NCBI GenBank assembly: GCA_001899765.1 | Contig: MKWM01000019.1 | Location: 138,538 to 202,537, forward strand | DNA length: 64,000 nt | Reading direction: 5' to 3' | From: Thiobacillus sp. 63-78 | Lineage (GTDB): Bacteria; Pseudomonadota; Gammaproteobacteria; Burkholderiales; Thiobacillaceae | Shown: in pieces, positions 33,325 to 45,619 of the stretch | How the letters are laid out: each line of letters starts with the position of its first letter | How positions within the stretch are numbered: position 1 is the stretch's first letter | Program-made: the position numbers and the translations under genes | The notes under the pieces: generated by a model | Told to the model about the DNA's origin: nothing | The model's database searches: none | What the model saw: the letters and a program-made list of their open reading frames with translations, nothing else

Positions 33325-34380
33325 ATGCTCCGCTCGTGCCTCAACCACCGCATCCTGCGCCTCTGGCTGGTGTTTGCCGCCCTGCAGGGGCTGTCACATT
33401 CCGCCCTGGCCGTGGAGACGCTGCGCATTCTTGCGTGGCCCGGCTACGCCGACGCGGATCTGGTCAAGGCATTCGAACAGCGTCACGGGGTGCGTGTGGA
33501 AGTCACCCTGGTCGGCAATGACGACATTCTGCGGGAGAAGATGGCGGCCGGAAGCGGTGCCCACTTCGATGTCATCGCCGCCAACACGGCCGAGATGGTG
33601 CATTACATCGACAGCGGTCTGATCCAGCCGATCGAGACAGGCAACATTCCCAATCTGCGCCGGCAACTGCCCCGCTTCAGGCCCTTGAGCGCCATCCCCG
33701 GTATTACCCGGGCCGGCAGCGTGTACGCCATTCCTTATACCTATTCCGAAATGGGCCTGATCTACGATCGCCGACGCTTCAAGACCGCCCCGGCTTCGTA
33801 CGCCGACTTGTGGAATCCCCGCTACGCCGGGCAGATACTGCTGTTCGATGGCGGCACGCATAATTTCTCGCTGGCGGCCATGGCGCTCGGACTCGATCCG
33901 TTCCGCATTCCGTCCGCAGAATTCCCGCGCGCACTGAAGAAGCTGCTGGCTTTGCGCCGTAATGCACTGGTGTTCTACAGCCTGCCCGAAGAAGCGGCCC
34001 GGTTGTTTCGCGAACAGTCCGCTGCCCTGCTGTTTGCCAACTACGGCAGCCAGCAGGTCAAGTTGCTGCGCGACGCCGGGGTCGACATCGGCTATGCCGT
34101 CCCGCGCACCGGCGCACTGGCCTGGCTCGATTGCTGGGCCGTCAGCCGCGGAGCGCGTAACAAGGCACTGGCGGAAGCATGGATCAATTACACGCTGGAG
34201 CCCGGCGTCAGCCACGCCTTGAGTGTGCGCCAGGGACTGGCCAACACCCTGGAAACCTCCGCCGCCTCGCGCCCCGGCGATCCCCTCATCTGGCTCGAAC
34301 CGGTAGAAGACGGCGCCCGGCGTACCCGGTTATGGCAGCGCATCCTGTCCGGCGAGCGCGAAGCCCTCCTGCTGCAATGA
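33325..34380 (+). CDS. PotD-like periplasmic substrate-binding protein
   Basis: 351 residues with a Sec signal peptide (to about residue 29, ALAVE) and a spermidine/putrescine-type binding fold (LRILAWPGYADADLVKAFEQRHGVRVEV start). No ABC permease or ATPase follows. Its last codon overlaps the start of a Cache-GGDEF protein (ATGA), so it probably acts as a periplasmic ligand receptor for that cyclase rather than as part of a transporter. Polyamine is a possible ligand. Confidence 0.8.
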   Translation: MLRSCLNHRILRLWLVFAALQGLSHSALAVETLRILAWPGYADADLVKAFEQRHGVRVEVTLVGNDDILREKMAAGSGAHFDVIAANTAEMVHYIDSGLIQPIETGNIPNLRRQLPRFRPLSAIPGITRAGSVYAIPYTYSEMGLIYDRRRFKTAPASYADLWNPRYAGQILLFDGGTHNFSLAAMALGLDPFRIPSAEFPRALKKLLALRRNALVFYSLPEEAARLFREQSAALLFANYGSQQVKLLRDAGVDIGYAVPRTGALAWLDCWAVSRGARNKALAEAWINYTLEPGVSHALSVRQGLANTLETSAASRPGDPLIWLEPVEDGARRTRLWQRILSGEREALLLQ

Positions 34381-36119
34381 AACTCGGCATTCGCACCCGC
34401 ATTACGCTGCTCACGGCCGCGCTGGGCATGCTTGCGTCGGGTCTGACCGGCTATTACGCCTACCGGGCAAGCCAGGGCCTGCTGGCCGAGGCGGCAGAGC
34501 GCGAAATGCTGACTTCGGCGCGTGTACTCGGGCGCCACCTCACCCTGAACATCCGTGAAGCCGCCAGGGATGCCACCTTGCTGTCGGGCCTTCCGGCTAC
34601 CCTGGCCGTGGCCGACTTGCGCGAGCCGTCCACGCACGCCACGGTCGCTTACAACAACCTGGCGAGAATCTTCGAATCGATGCTGGCCATCCAGCCCCAG
34701 TACTTCCAGATACGCCTGATCCGCGCCGACCGCCACGGACTGGAGGTCGTACGGGTCGATCGCGACGGCACGGATCTGACCCGGGTCGACGGTGCCATGC
34801 TGCAGGAAAAGGGACACTATCCCTACGTGTTCCAAACCCTGAGGCTCAAGCCCGGGGATACCTATCTTTCACCGATCCGCATCAACCAGGAACAGGGCAC
34901 GCATACCGGACACGGCCAGCCGACGCTGCAGGTCGCGCGCCAGGTGTTTGCGTCGGACGGGCGGCTGTATGGCCTGATCATCATCAATATCGATCTCAAT
35001 GGCCTCTTCGGCCTCCTGAAAGCCGATCTGCCGGCCACTCAGGGACTGTATCTCACCAATGCCCAGGGCGATTTCCTGATTCATCCCGATCCGGAACAGA
35101 CCTTCGGCTTCCAGCGCGGTCACCGCATCCTGGCGCAGGACGTGTTTCCATCCGTAGCCGACATCATCAATGAGAAAGCCGATTACCGGCTCATCTCGTT
35201 AAACAGTCCGCCCGTTCTGCGCGGCCACCCTGCTTTACCTGCCACAGCGGTTTTTCTGCGCCAGCCGCTGGGAAACTATGTGTCGGACGACTCCTTTGTG
35301 CTCATCGGGCTGTCGATGCCGCAACGGGAAATCACGCGTCACACCCATACGCTGGCCATCGCCTCCCTCAATATCGTGCTCGTCTTCAGTGCCGTCGCCT
35401 TCGTTCTGGCGCTCTGGATGTCACGCGCACTGACCTCTCCGCTGCAACGCATCCTGCAGGCGGTCGGGCGCGTCTCGGCCGGAGGCGATCCGGGCGAACT
35501 CCCCCTCAACCGCAAGGACGAACTCGGCGATCTGGCGCGCGGCGTGGCCCACATGCATACACAGATTCGCGACCAGATGGCGGCGCTCGACGAACGCCGG
35601 CGCACGGTCGATCATCTGTCGCGGCACGACACGCTCACCGGCCTGCCCAACCGGCGAATGTTCTTCGACGTGCTCAAACACGCCGTGACGCAGGCCGAAC
35701 GGACCGGTGCGCAGCTTGCCGTGATGTTCATCGACCTCGACCACTTCAAGGCCGTGAATGACACGCATGGCCATGCGACAGGCGATCGCGTCCTGCAAAT
35801 CGTCGCGGCCCGCCTGCAGCACTGCGTCCGCTCAGGGGATACGCTGGCCCGCCTGGGCGGCGACGAATTCATCATACTCATCGAGTCGCTGAGCACACGG
35901 GAGCCGGTCACCGCGATTGCGCAAAAGCTGATTGCCCAGTTCGAAACCCCCTTCTCCGTCGGCCCGCATGAGGCCCGGCTCGGCCTCAGTATCGGCATCA
36001 GCGTCCTGCCGGAAGACGGCGTCGAGGCGGAAACCCTGGTTGCGCGCGCCGACGAAGCCATGTATGCCGCCAAACTGGCCGGACGCAATGGCTATCGCTT
36101 CTTCACCGACCCCTCCTGA
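34377..36119 (+). CDS. membrane diguanylate cyclase (Cache-HAMP-GGDEF)
   Basis: 580 residues: transmembrane helix at about 8-30, a periplasmic dCache-like sensor domain to about 315, second helix (about 320-345), HAMP linker and a GGDEF domain (about 420-578) with an intact GGDEF signature (RLGGDEFIIL). It should make cyclic-di-GMP in response to a periplasmic signal. The start overlaps the binding-protein stop, which suggests the bound protein is its input. No EAL domain, so synthesis only. Confidence 0.88.
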   Translation: MKLGIRTRITLLTAALGMLASGLTGYYAYRASQGLLAEAAEREMLTSARVLGRHLTLNIREAARDATLLSGLPATLAVADLREPSTHATVAYNNLARIFESMLAIQPQYFQIRLIRADRHGLEVVRVDRDGTDLTRVDGAMLQEKGHYPYVFQTLRLKPGDTYLSPIRINQEQGTHTGHGQPTLQVARQVFASDGRLYGLIIINIDLNGLFGLLKADLPATQGLYLTNAQGDFLIHPDPEQTFGFQRGHRILAQDVFPSVADIINEKADYRLISLNSPPVLRGHPALPATAVFLRQPLGNYVSDDSFVLIGLSMPQREITRHTHTLAIASLNIVLVFSAVAFVLALWMSRALTSPLQRILQAVGRVSAGGDPGELPLNRKDELGDLARGVAHMHTQIRDQMAALDERRRTVDHLSRHDTLTGLPNRRMFFDVLKHAVTQAERTGAQLAVMFIDLDHFKAVNDTHGHATGDRVLQIVAARLQHCVRSGDTLARLGGDEFIILIESLSTREPVTAIAQKLIAQFETPFSVGPHEARLGLSIGISVLPEDGVEAETLVARADEAMYAAKLAGRNGYRFFTDPS

Positions 36120-36345
36120 CCCGGATATTTCAGCGGCCCGCCATTTGAGCGATATCCGCAGCCCGGCAGATTGTCATGGCCTTCCCAGAAGACCCTGCAA
36201 AACATAACATCGGACATGACGGGGCAAGCGGTTGGCGTTGGACGGTTTGGCGACTGCCAATCCAGCAACCACCCCCTCGTCAACCCATGCGTCTCCAGGA
36301 TTCCGCGATGAATCTATATTTGGCGAATACCCCGACTACAGCGGC

Positions 36346-36981
36346 ATGTTGAAATCATTCACGAACCTGGTTGTCTGCGAGCACTGCGACGCCACCTACA
36401 CGCGCGTGGCTCTGGCACCCGGAGAGGTGGCGCGTTGCGGGCAATGCGATGCGGTGCTGTATCGTGCCAGTCTGCTCGACGTCGACCGCTGGCTGGCACT
36501 GACCGTTGCCGCGGCGGTCGCCTTCGTGATCGCCAACGTCAGCCCGGTGGTGAAAATCAGCCTGCAGGGACTGCACAGCCAGGCGACCTTGTGGCAGTCG
36601 GCCGCGGCACTCGCGCACGGCCCAGCCGCCCCGATCGCCGTCCCCACCGCCCTCGCCATCATCGTGGTTCCCTTCATGCAGGTCAGCCTCTTGCTGTGGG
36701 TGCTGGGCCATGCGCGCCGCGGCGGCCGGCGCGCGCCAGGCTTTCGCCTGGCCATGCGCATGCTCGCGGGACTGCGCCCCTGGAGCATGGTGGAAGTGGC
36801 TCTGCTGGGCATTCTGGTCTCCGTCATCAAGCTGTCGAGCATGGTGGAGGTCGCGCCCGGCGCGGGCATCTGGGCGACGGCGGCATTGATGATCCTGATC
36901 ACCATCGTGGCCAGCCGCGACATCCACTGGCTCTGGGAATTCACCGACCGCGGCAGGCCCCGTGGAGAGGGGAGGTCATGA
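36346..36981 (+). CDS. pqiA: paraquat-inducible protein A, first copy
   Basis: 211 residues with two CxxC pairs at the N-terminus (CEHCDATY... CGQCDAVL), a rubredoxin-like zinc site, then four transmembrane helices. Equals one half of the two-domain PqiA of enteric bacteria. The start at 36346 is set by the conserved domain; upstream starts add nothing recognisable. It overlaps the second pqiA by four bases. Confidence 0.82.
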   Translation: MLKSFTNLVVCEHCDATYTRVALAPGEVARCGQCDAVLYRASLLDVDRWLALTVAAAVAFVIANVSPVVKISLQGLHSQATLWQSAAALAHGPAAPIAVPTALAIIVVPFMQVSLLLWVLGHARRGGRRAPGFRLAMRMLAGLRPWSMVEVALLGILVSVIKLSSMVEVAPGAGIWATAALMILITIVASRDIHWLWEFTDRGRPRGEGRS

Positions 36982-37664
36982 GCCGCCCGGCCGCGCCGGA
37001 CGCTCATGGCAGCGTGGCGCATCAGCGCGAAGAGGCCCCCATGTCCAGGCCTGCGCGCGCCCTGGACCTGGGGCTGGTGTCCTGCCATGCATGCGGGCTG
37101 GTCTGCGAGGATGTGCTGGAGCGGCAAGGCCGCGTGCCCTGCCCCCGATGCGGCGCGGCGCTGCACCGGCGCAAGCCCGACAGCCTGGCGCGCACCTGGG
37201 CGTTGCTGATCGCGGCCCTCATCCTCTACATCCCCGCGAATGTGCTGCCCGTCATGTACACCAGCCTGCTCGGCAGCGGTAGCGACAGCACCATCCTGAG
37301 CGGCGTCGTGGCGTTCTGGAGCACGGGCTCCTATGGCATCGCACTGGTGATTTTTATTGCCAGCGTGGCGGTTCCTTGCGGCAAATTCCTCTCCCTCGGC
37401 CTGCTTCTCGCGAGCACGCGCCGTGGCAGTTCCTGGGCCAGGCGTGAACGCAGCAAGCTCTACCGCATGGTGGAAGTGGTCGGCTACTGGTCGATGCTCG
37501 ATGTGCTCGTCGTCGCCGTGGTCGCGGCCCTCATCAGGTTCCACGGCCTGGCCGATATCGAGCCGCGCGTCGGCATCCTCTACTTTGGCGTGGTGGTGAT
37601 TCTCACCATGCTCTCGGCCATGAGTTTTGATCCCCGTTTGATTTGGGACGGAAAAGATGAATGA
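36978..37664 (+). CDS. pqiA: paraquat-inducible protein A, second copy
   Basis: 228 residues, corresponding to the other half of PqiA: cysteine pairs (CHACGLVC... CPRCGAAL) and four transmembrane helices. The GGGGAGG ribosome-binding site precedes ATG 36978. The split of PqiA into two genes is seen in several proteobacteria. PqiABC moves lipids between membranes. It overlaps pqiB by eight bases. Confidence 0.85.
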   Translation: MSRPAAPDAHGSVAHQREEAPMSRPARALDLGLVSCHACGLVCEDVLERQGRVPCPRCGAALHRRKPDSLARTWALLIAALILYIPANVLPVMYTSLLGSGSDSTILSGVVAFWSTGSYGIALVIFIASVAVPCGKFLSLGLLLASTRRGSSWARRERSKLYRMVEVVGYWSMLDVLVVAVVAALIRFHGLADIEPRVGILYFGVVVILTMLSAMSFDPRLIWDGKDE

Positions 37665-39339
37665 TCCCCACGGCGCAGCGTCGCCCCCCGCCCCGCCCAT
37701 CATTCAACGGCGCCGCATGCGGCCATCGCTGGTCTGGCTGGTGCCGGCGATTGCGGCCCTGATCGGCGTGTCGATGCTGGTGCATGCCTGGATGTCCGCG
37801 GGGCCAGAAATCACCATCACATTCAGGACCGCCACGGGATTGGAGGCAGGCAAGACGCCCGTGAAGTACAAGGACGTCACCGTGGGCGTCGTGACGGCCA
37901 TCAGTCTGAGCGACGACGCCACCCATGTGATCGCGCAGGTCGCGCTGGACAAGAGCGCCGCGCGTCTGACGCGCCAGGGCACGCGTTATTGGGTCGTGCG
38001 GCCACGCATTGGCGTTGGCGGCATTTCGGGCATCGACACGCTGCTCTCCGGCGCCTACCTCTCGGCGGACGCGGGTAGCGGGCAAGCGTCCGCCACGGCC
38101 TTTACCGGCCTGGAGACTCCCCCCACCATCGTGGGCGGCGCGGCCGGCAAATCCTTCATCCTGCTGGCCGACGACCTGGGCTCCCTGGATGTCGGTTCGC
38201 TCATCTACTACCGGCGCATTGCGGTCGGCCGTGTCGCGTCGTATCAGTTGGACGCGGCGGGCAGGCAAGTCAGGCTGCAGGTCTTTATCGATGCGCCTTA
38301 TGACGCGTTCGTCACCACCGACACGCGCTTCTGGAATGCCAGTGGCGTCGATTTGTCGGTCGGCGCCGATGGCCTGAAGCTCAAAACCCAATCCGTGGCC
38401 ACCATCGTTGCCGGCGGCCTGGCATTTGCCACGCCCGCGTACCGCCAGGCGCCAGCGGCTGGCGAGAACACGGAATTTGTCATCTCCCGGGACCAGGCCG
38501 AAGCCATGGCGCCCCCGGATGGACCGGCTCGGTTCCTTCAGTTGCGTTTCCGGCAGCCGTTGCGCGGCCTGTCCACCGGCGCTCCCGTGCAATTCGCCGG
38601 CGTGGATTTTGGCAGGGTGGTGTCGATAAGCGTGGACTACGACAGCGCGACGCGCCGCTTTCCCACCGTCGTCGGGGTGCTCATCTATCCTCAGCGGCTG
38701 GGACGGGTGTTGGAGAAGCTCCCGAGACACCCGACGGATTCTCCCGACGAGGTGACAGCGCGGCTCCTGCAGGGCCTGGTGGAGCACGGCCTGCGCGCCC
38801 AGGCGCGCTCGGGCAATCTGCTCACGGGTCAGCTCTACATCGCGCTGGATTTCGTGCCCAACGCTCCCAAGGTGGCATTTGACGTCGCCGCACGACCGAT
38901 CTCCGTGCCCACGGTCGACGGCAGCTTCGACAAGATGCAGGAGCAATTGGCCAACATCGTCACCAAGATCGAGAAAATGCCGCTCGACTCGATCGGCCGC
39001 AATCTCGACGCCTCATTGTCGCAGCTCAACCAGACACTGGCGCGGGTCAACACCCAGGTGCTGCCCGAGACCACGCGCACGCTGCAGCAACTCCAGCAAA
39101 CCGCCCATGAGTTCCAGCAGACCGCTCAATCAGCACAAGGCCTGACCGCCGCAGACGGCCCCCTGCAGCAGAATCTGGAACAAACGCTGCAGGAAACCCA
39201 ACGCGCGGCCAGGTCGTTGCGCACCCTGACCGATCTGCTGGGGCGCCACCCCGAGTCGCTGCTGCGTGGCCGCCCCAACGACCCAAGACCGGCCCCGGAC
39301 ACTTCACCACCCTCCGACCCTCTGGACTCACCGCAATGA
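37657..39339 (+). CDS. pqiB: PqiB, MlaD-domain intermembrane transport protein
   Basis: 560 residues: one N-terminal transmembrane helix (about 22-44), three MlaD/MCE domains (starts near 50, 165 and 290; e.g. TFRTATGLEAGKTPVKYKDVTVG) and a long C-terminal helical tail (about 420-540) with regular QLNQTL repeats. In the family, hexamers of the MCE domains stack into a tube that bridges the periplasm. Overlaps both neighbours. Confidence 0.9.
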   Translation: MNDPHGAASPPAPPIIQRRRMRPSLVWLVPAIAALIGVSMLVHAWMSAGPEITITFRTATGLEAGKTPVKYKDVTVGVVTAISLSDDATHVIAQVALDKSAARLTRQGTRYWVVRPRIGVGGISGIDTLLSGAYLSADAGSGQASATAFTGLETPPTIVGGAAGKSFILLADDLGSLDVGSLIYYRRIAVGRVASYQLDAAGRQVRLQVFIDAPYDAFVTTDTRFWNASGVDLSVGADGLKLKTQSVATIVAGGLAFATPAYRQAPAAGENTEFVISRDQAEAMAPPDGPARFLQLRFRQPLRGLSTGAPVQFAGVDFGRVVSISVDYDSATRRFPTVVGVLIYPQRLGRVLEKLPRHPTDSPDEVTARLLQGLVEHGLRAQARSGNLLTGQLYIALDFVPNAPKVAFDVAARPISVPTVDGSFDKMQEQLANIVTKIEKMPLDSIGRNLDASLSQLNQTLARVNTQVLPETTRTLQQLQQTAHEFQQTAQSAQGLTAADGPLQQNLEQTLQETQRAARSLRTLTDLLGRHPESLLRGRPNDPRPAPDTSPPSDPLDSPQ

Positions 39340-39980
39340 GACGCTTCTTCGGTATTGGCATGCTCGCGCTTGCCGGCGGCCTGCTGGGCTGCCAGGCCGC
39401 GGCTCCCGTGCGCTTTCACACACTGGCGTCGCCCATGGCCGCTCCAGCCAGCCCCGCCACATCGGCCGCCTTCCTCATCGATGTACTGCCCGTGGGCATC
39501 CCGGCGCAGTTGGACACCGCCCAACTGCTGGTGCGCCAGGGCGACAGCAGCGTCGTCGCCCTGGATGGCGAGCGCTGGATCGGCCCGTTCGCCGACGAGG
39601 CACGCGGCGCACTGTCGGCACAGTTGACGCAACGCCTTGCCACGACGGATGTTGCGGGGCTGGCGCCGCCCGAGGGCAAGCCAGTCCTGCGCATCAAGGT
39701 GCAGATCCGCCGCTTCGACGCCTGGCCCGGCCAGCAGGTGCGACTGGATGCGGACTGGAGTCTGGGTTTCGCGCACGATCCGAATGGCGCGCGCCTGGTG
39801 TGCAGCACGCGACACGCAGTGCCCGCCGGCCCCGACTACCCCCAGGTGGTGCAGGCGCAGCGACACGCGCTGGCCGATCTCGCCGCACAGATTGCGGACA
39901 GTGCCAGACAGTGGGAAATCTCACGCGCCGCACCCTGTGCGCGCCCGGGGCCGGGGCCGGGGCCGCAGCAGCCGTCATAG
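39336..39980 (+). CDS. pqiC: PqiC lipoprotein
   Basis: 214 residues with a lipoprotein signal peptide (GGLLGCQAA, Cys19) and an ABC-type transport auxiliary (DUF330/PqiC) domain (LIDVLPVGIPAQLDTAQLLVR). It is expected to be an outer-membrane lipoprotein that receives the PqiB tube. Overlaps pqiB by four bases. Its 3' end is a short GGGGCC-type repeat (about 39945-39968). Confidence 0.82.
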   Translation: MRRFFGIGMLALAGGLLGCQAAAPVRFHTLASPMAAPASPATSAAFLIDVLPVGIPAQLDTAQLLVRQGDSSVVALDGERWIGPFADEARGALSAQLTQRLATTDVAGLAPPEGKPVLRIKVQIRRFDAWPGQQVRLDADWSLGFAHDPNGARLVCSTRHAVPAGPDYPQVVQAQRHALADLAAQIADSARQWEISRAAPCARPGPGPGPQQPS

Positions 39981-40102
39981 TGAATCTTGGACGGTCTTCG
40001 ATCCGGTCTGCGCGCGTAGAGAGATACAGATCGGTGGCTCGCGAATAAAGTATGGACTAGAGTGAATATGTCTGAAGCATGTCACCCAAGAAAGGATTTT
40101 GT

Positions 40103-40687
40103 ATGCACACAGTTTCCATACGTTCTGCCGTGATCGCCGCTGCCGTCGTCGTGGGCAGCATTTCCACGGTCGCCTGCACCACGACCAAACCCGAGACGAG
40201 TTCGGCGCAGCGATCCGATAGCACCACGCTGCACACCCGCGTGAATACAACGCTGCAGCGCCTGTACGAGACCGCCCCGGGCTCTCGGGAAATGGTGCAG
40301 CGTGCCAGGGGTGTGCTGGTGTTTCCCACGGTCATCGGCGGCAGCTTTGTGGTCGGTGTAGAACATGGCCGCGGCGAATTGCTTATCGGTAGCCATGTGC
40401 GTGGCGAATACACGACCACTGCGGCCTCCATCGGTTGGCAGGCCGGGGGGCAGTCCAAGGCGGTGATCTACGTCTTCAACACGCAGGAGGCGCTGGACAA
40501 GTTTCTCAAGAGCGATGGTTGGGCCGTCGGGGCCGATGCCACCGTGGCTGCCGGCAGGATCGGCGCCAATGGCAGCGTCGATTCGACGTCCTACGATGCC
40601 CCGGTCTCCAGCTACGTGTTGACCAATGCGGGTCTCGAAGCCGGGGTGGCGCTGGGTGGCTCCAAGATCACGCGCGTGACGAAGTAA
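40103..40687 (+). CDS. YSC84/SYLF-domain lipoprotein
   Basis: 194 residues. The signal peptide ends at a lipoprotein-like TVACTT near residue 25, and the SYLF/Ysc84 domain follows (ARGVLVFPTVIGGSFVVGVEHGRGELLI, SKAVIYVFNTQEALDKFL). SYLF domains bind lipid. ATG 40103 has AAAGGA upstream. Single gene followed by a terminator. Confidence 0.82.
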   Translation: MHTVSIRSAVIAAAVVVGSISTVACTTTKPETSSAQRSDSTTLHTRVNTTLQRLYETAPGSREMVQRARGVLVFPTVIGGSFVVGVEHGRGELLIGSHVRGEYTTTAASIGWQAGGQSKAVIYVFNTQEALDKFLKSDGWAVGADATVAAGRIGANGSVDSTSYDAPVSSYVLTNAGLEAGVALGGSKITRVTK

Positions 40688-40707
40688 GTCCGGGGAGAAC
40701 CTCGGAC

Positions 40708-40740
40708 AGCGCCTGGGCAATCACCCAGGCGCTTTGTTTC
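40708..40740 (+). terminator. intrinsic terminator of the SYLF gene
   Basis: 10-base perfect stem (40708-40717 with 40724-40733), 6-base loop, followed by TTGTTTC. Located 21 bases after the stop codon. T-run is short. Confidence 0.7.
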
Positions 40741-40881
40741 TTCACCGGCTCATCCGGATAACCGGCCAGGGCAGCGAAGCACGCGTGTCTCGCGGACAGG
40801 AGGCTATTCACGATTTTTTCCGTGTTTCGTCGTGGCGGCTTGCGGTTCCGGCAATCCTCGCGACATGGCAAGGGCACCCGC

Positions 40882-41898
40882 TCACGACCAGACGCCCGGC
40901 CGCGTGGTAAAACTGTCCAGCACGCGCAGATAACTCGCACGCGCGACCAGCGAGGGATCGGGCAGATTCTTCTGGCTCATGCTGCCTTTCATCTGGCTGA
41001 CCGAGACATATTCCCTTTCCTCCATCCAGTGCTGCATGGCCGCAAGCATTTCGGTCAGCCTGTCAGGGCCGTGCCGCAACAGGCAGGAGGCCATATGCAC
41101 GACATCGGCCCCGGCCAGAAGAAGCTTCAGCGCTTCGCGCTCGCTGTGGGCGCCGCCCGTTGCCGCCAGGGTCAGGCGTATCCGGCCATGCAGGATGGCG
41201 ATCCAGCGGATGCGCAGCAAGGCCTCTTCGGGCGTGGACAGATGCAATTGATCGGTCATGCACATCTGGTCGAGATCGATATCGGGCTGGTAGAAGCGAT
41301 TGAACAGGGCGACGCCATTCGCACCGGCCGCTTCAAGCTGTCGCACGAAATGCGGCAGCGACGAAAAGAACGGCGAGAGTTTCATGACGATGGGTAGATT
41401 CACCACGCGGCGCAGTTCGGTCAGCAACTCGATGTAACGCGCCTCGACCGCCTCGCCGGCGGCCTGCATGTCGGCGGCGACATGGTAGACGTTCAGTTCG
41501 AGCGCATCGGCGCCCGCCTGTTCCAGTGCGCATCCAAGCTCCACCCAGCCGGAAGGCGACACGCCATTGAGGCTGGCCACCACGGGAATCTCCAGGCGCT
41601 GCTTGAGTTGGCACAGATGCGACAGATAACGTTCGAGACCGCTCTGGAGTTCGCCAAGGTCGGGCAAAAAGCCGTCCTCCGCTTCGCTGCACCCAAGACC
41701 GGTGTGCAGCAGAAAGCGGTCCGTCATCGCGTCCTCCGCCCGCAGTTCTTCCTCGAACAGCGAATACATCACCAGTGCGGCGGCACCGGCATCCTCCAGT
41801 CGCAGCGCGGTGTCGACATTGCGCGACAGCGGCGAGGCCGAGGGAACCAGCGGATTCTTGAGCTTGAGGCCGAGATAGTCGGTGGAAAGATCGATCAT
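40882..41898 (-). CDS. dihydroorotate-dehydrogenase-like flavoprotein
   Basis: 338 residues of the DHODH-like barrel (GLKLKNPLVPSASPLSRNVDTALRLEDAGAAALVMYSLFEEEL start; PIVMKLSPFFSS; ATGGAHSEREALKLLLAGADVVHMAS phosphate/FMN site). The gene starts one base after the nifJ stop, in the position often seen in nifJ operons, where such proteins may help electron transfer. Lacks the typical pyrD active-site neighbourhood, so pyrimidine synthesis is not assumed. Confidence 0.8.
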   Translation of the reverse strand: MIDLSTDYLGLKLKNPLVPSASPLSRNVDTALRLEDAGAAALVMYSLFEEELRAEDAMTDRFLLHTGLGCSEAEDGFLPDLGELQSGLERYLSHLCQLKQRLEIPVVASLNGVSPSGWVELGCALEQAGADALELNVYHVAADMQAAGEAVEARYIELLTELRRVVNLPIVMKLSPFFSSLPHFVRQLEAAGANGVALFNRFYQPDIDLDQMCMTDQLHLSTPEEALLRIRWIAILHGRIRLTLAATGGAHSEREALKLLLAGADVVHMASCLLRHGPDRLTEMLAAMQHWMEEREYVSVSQMKGSMSQKNLPDPSLVARASYLRVLDSFTTRPGVWS

Positions 41899-41899
41899 G

Positions 41900-45496
<3,597 letters not shown>

Positions 45497-45619
45497 GGGC
45501 GCATCTTTCAGACAACTTGATCTTCAATTCTAAACCGTAATGGCGCATGAGCCGTTCCCGCGCGTGCTGTTTTTATCCGGCGGGCGCCCGCATCCGGCGG
45601 CGGGCGGCATCCAGAGCGG

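Noticed and set aside
39945-39968. GGGGCC repeats at the end of pqiC as a regulatory element
   Set aside because: They are inside the coding frame (Pro-Gly repeats) and probably only low-complexity sequence.
40882-41898. Calling the DHODH-like gene pyrD
   Set aside because: Its one-base link to nifJ and divergent sequence fit the nifJ-associated DHODH-like family rather than pyrimidine synthesis.
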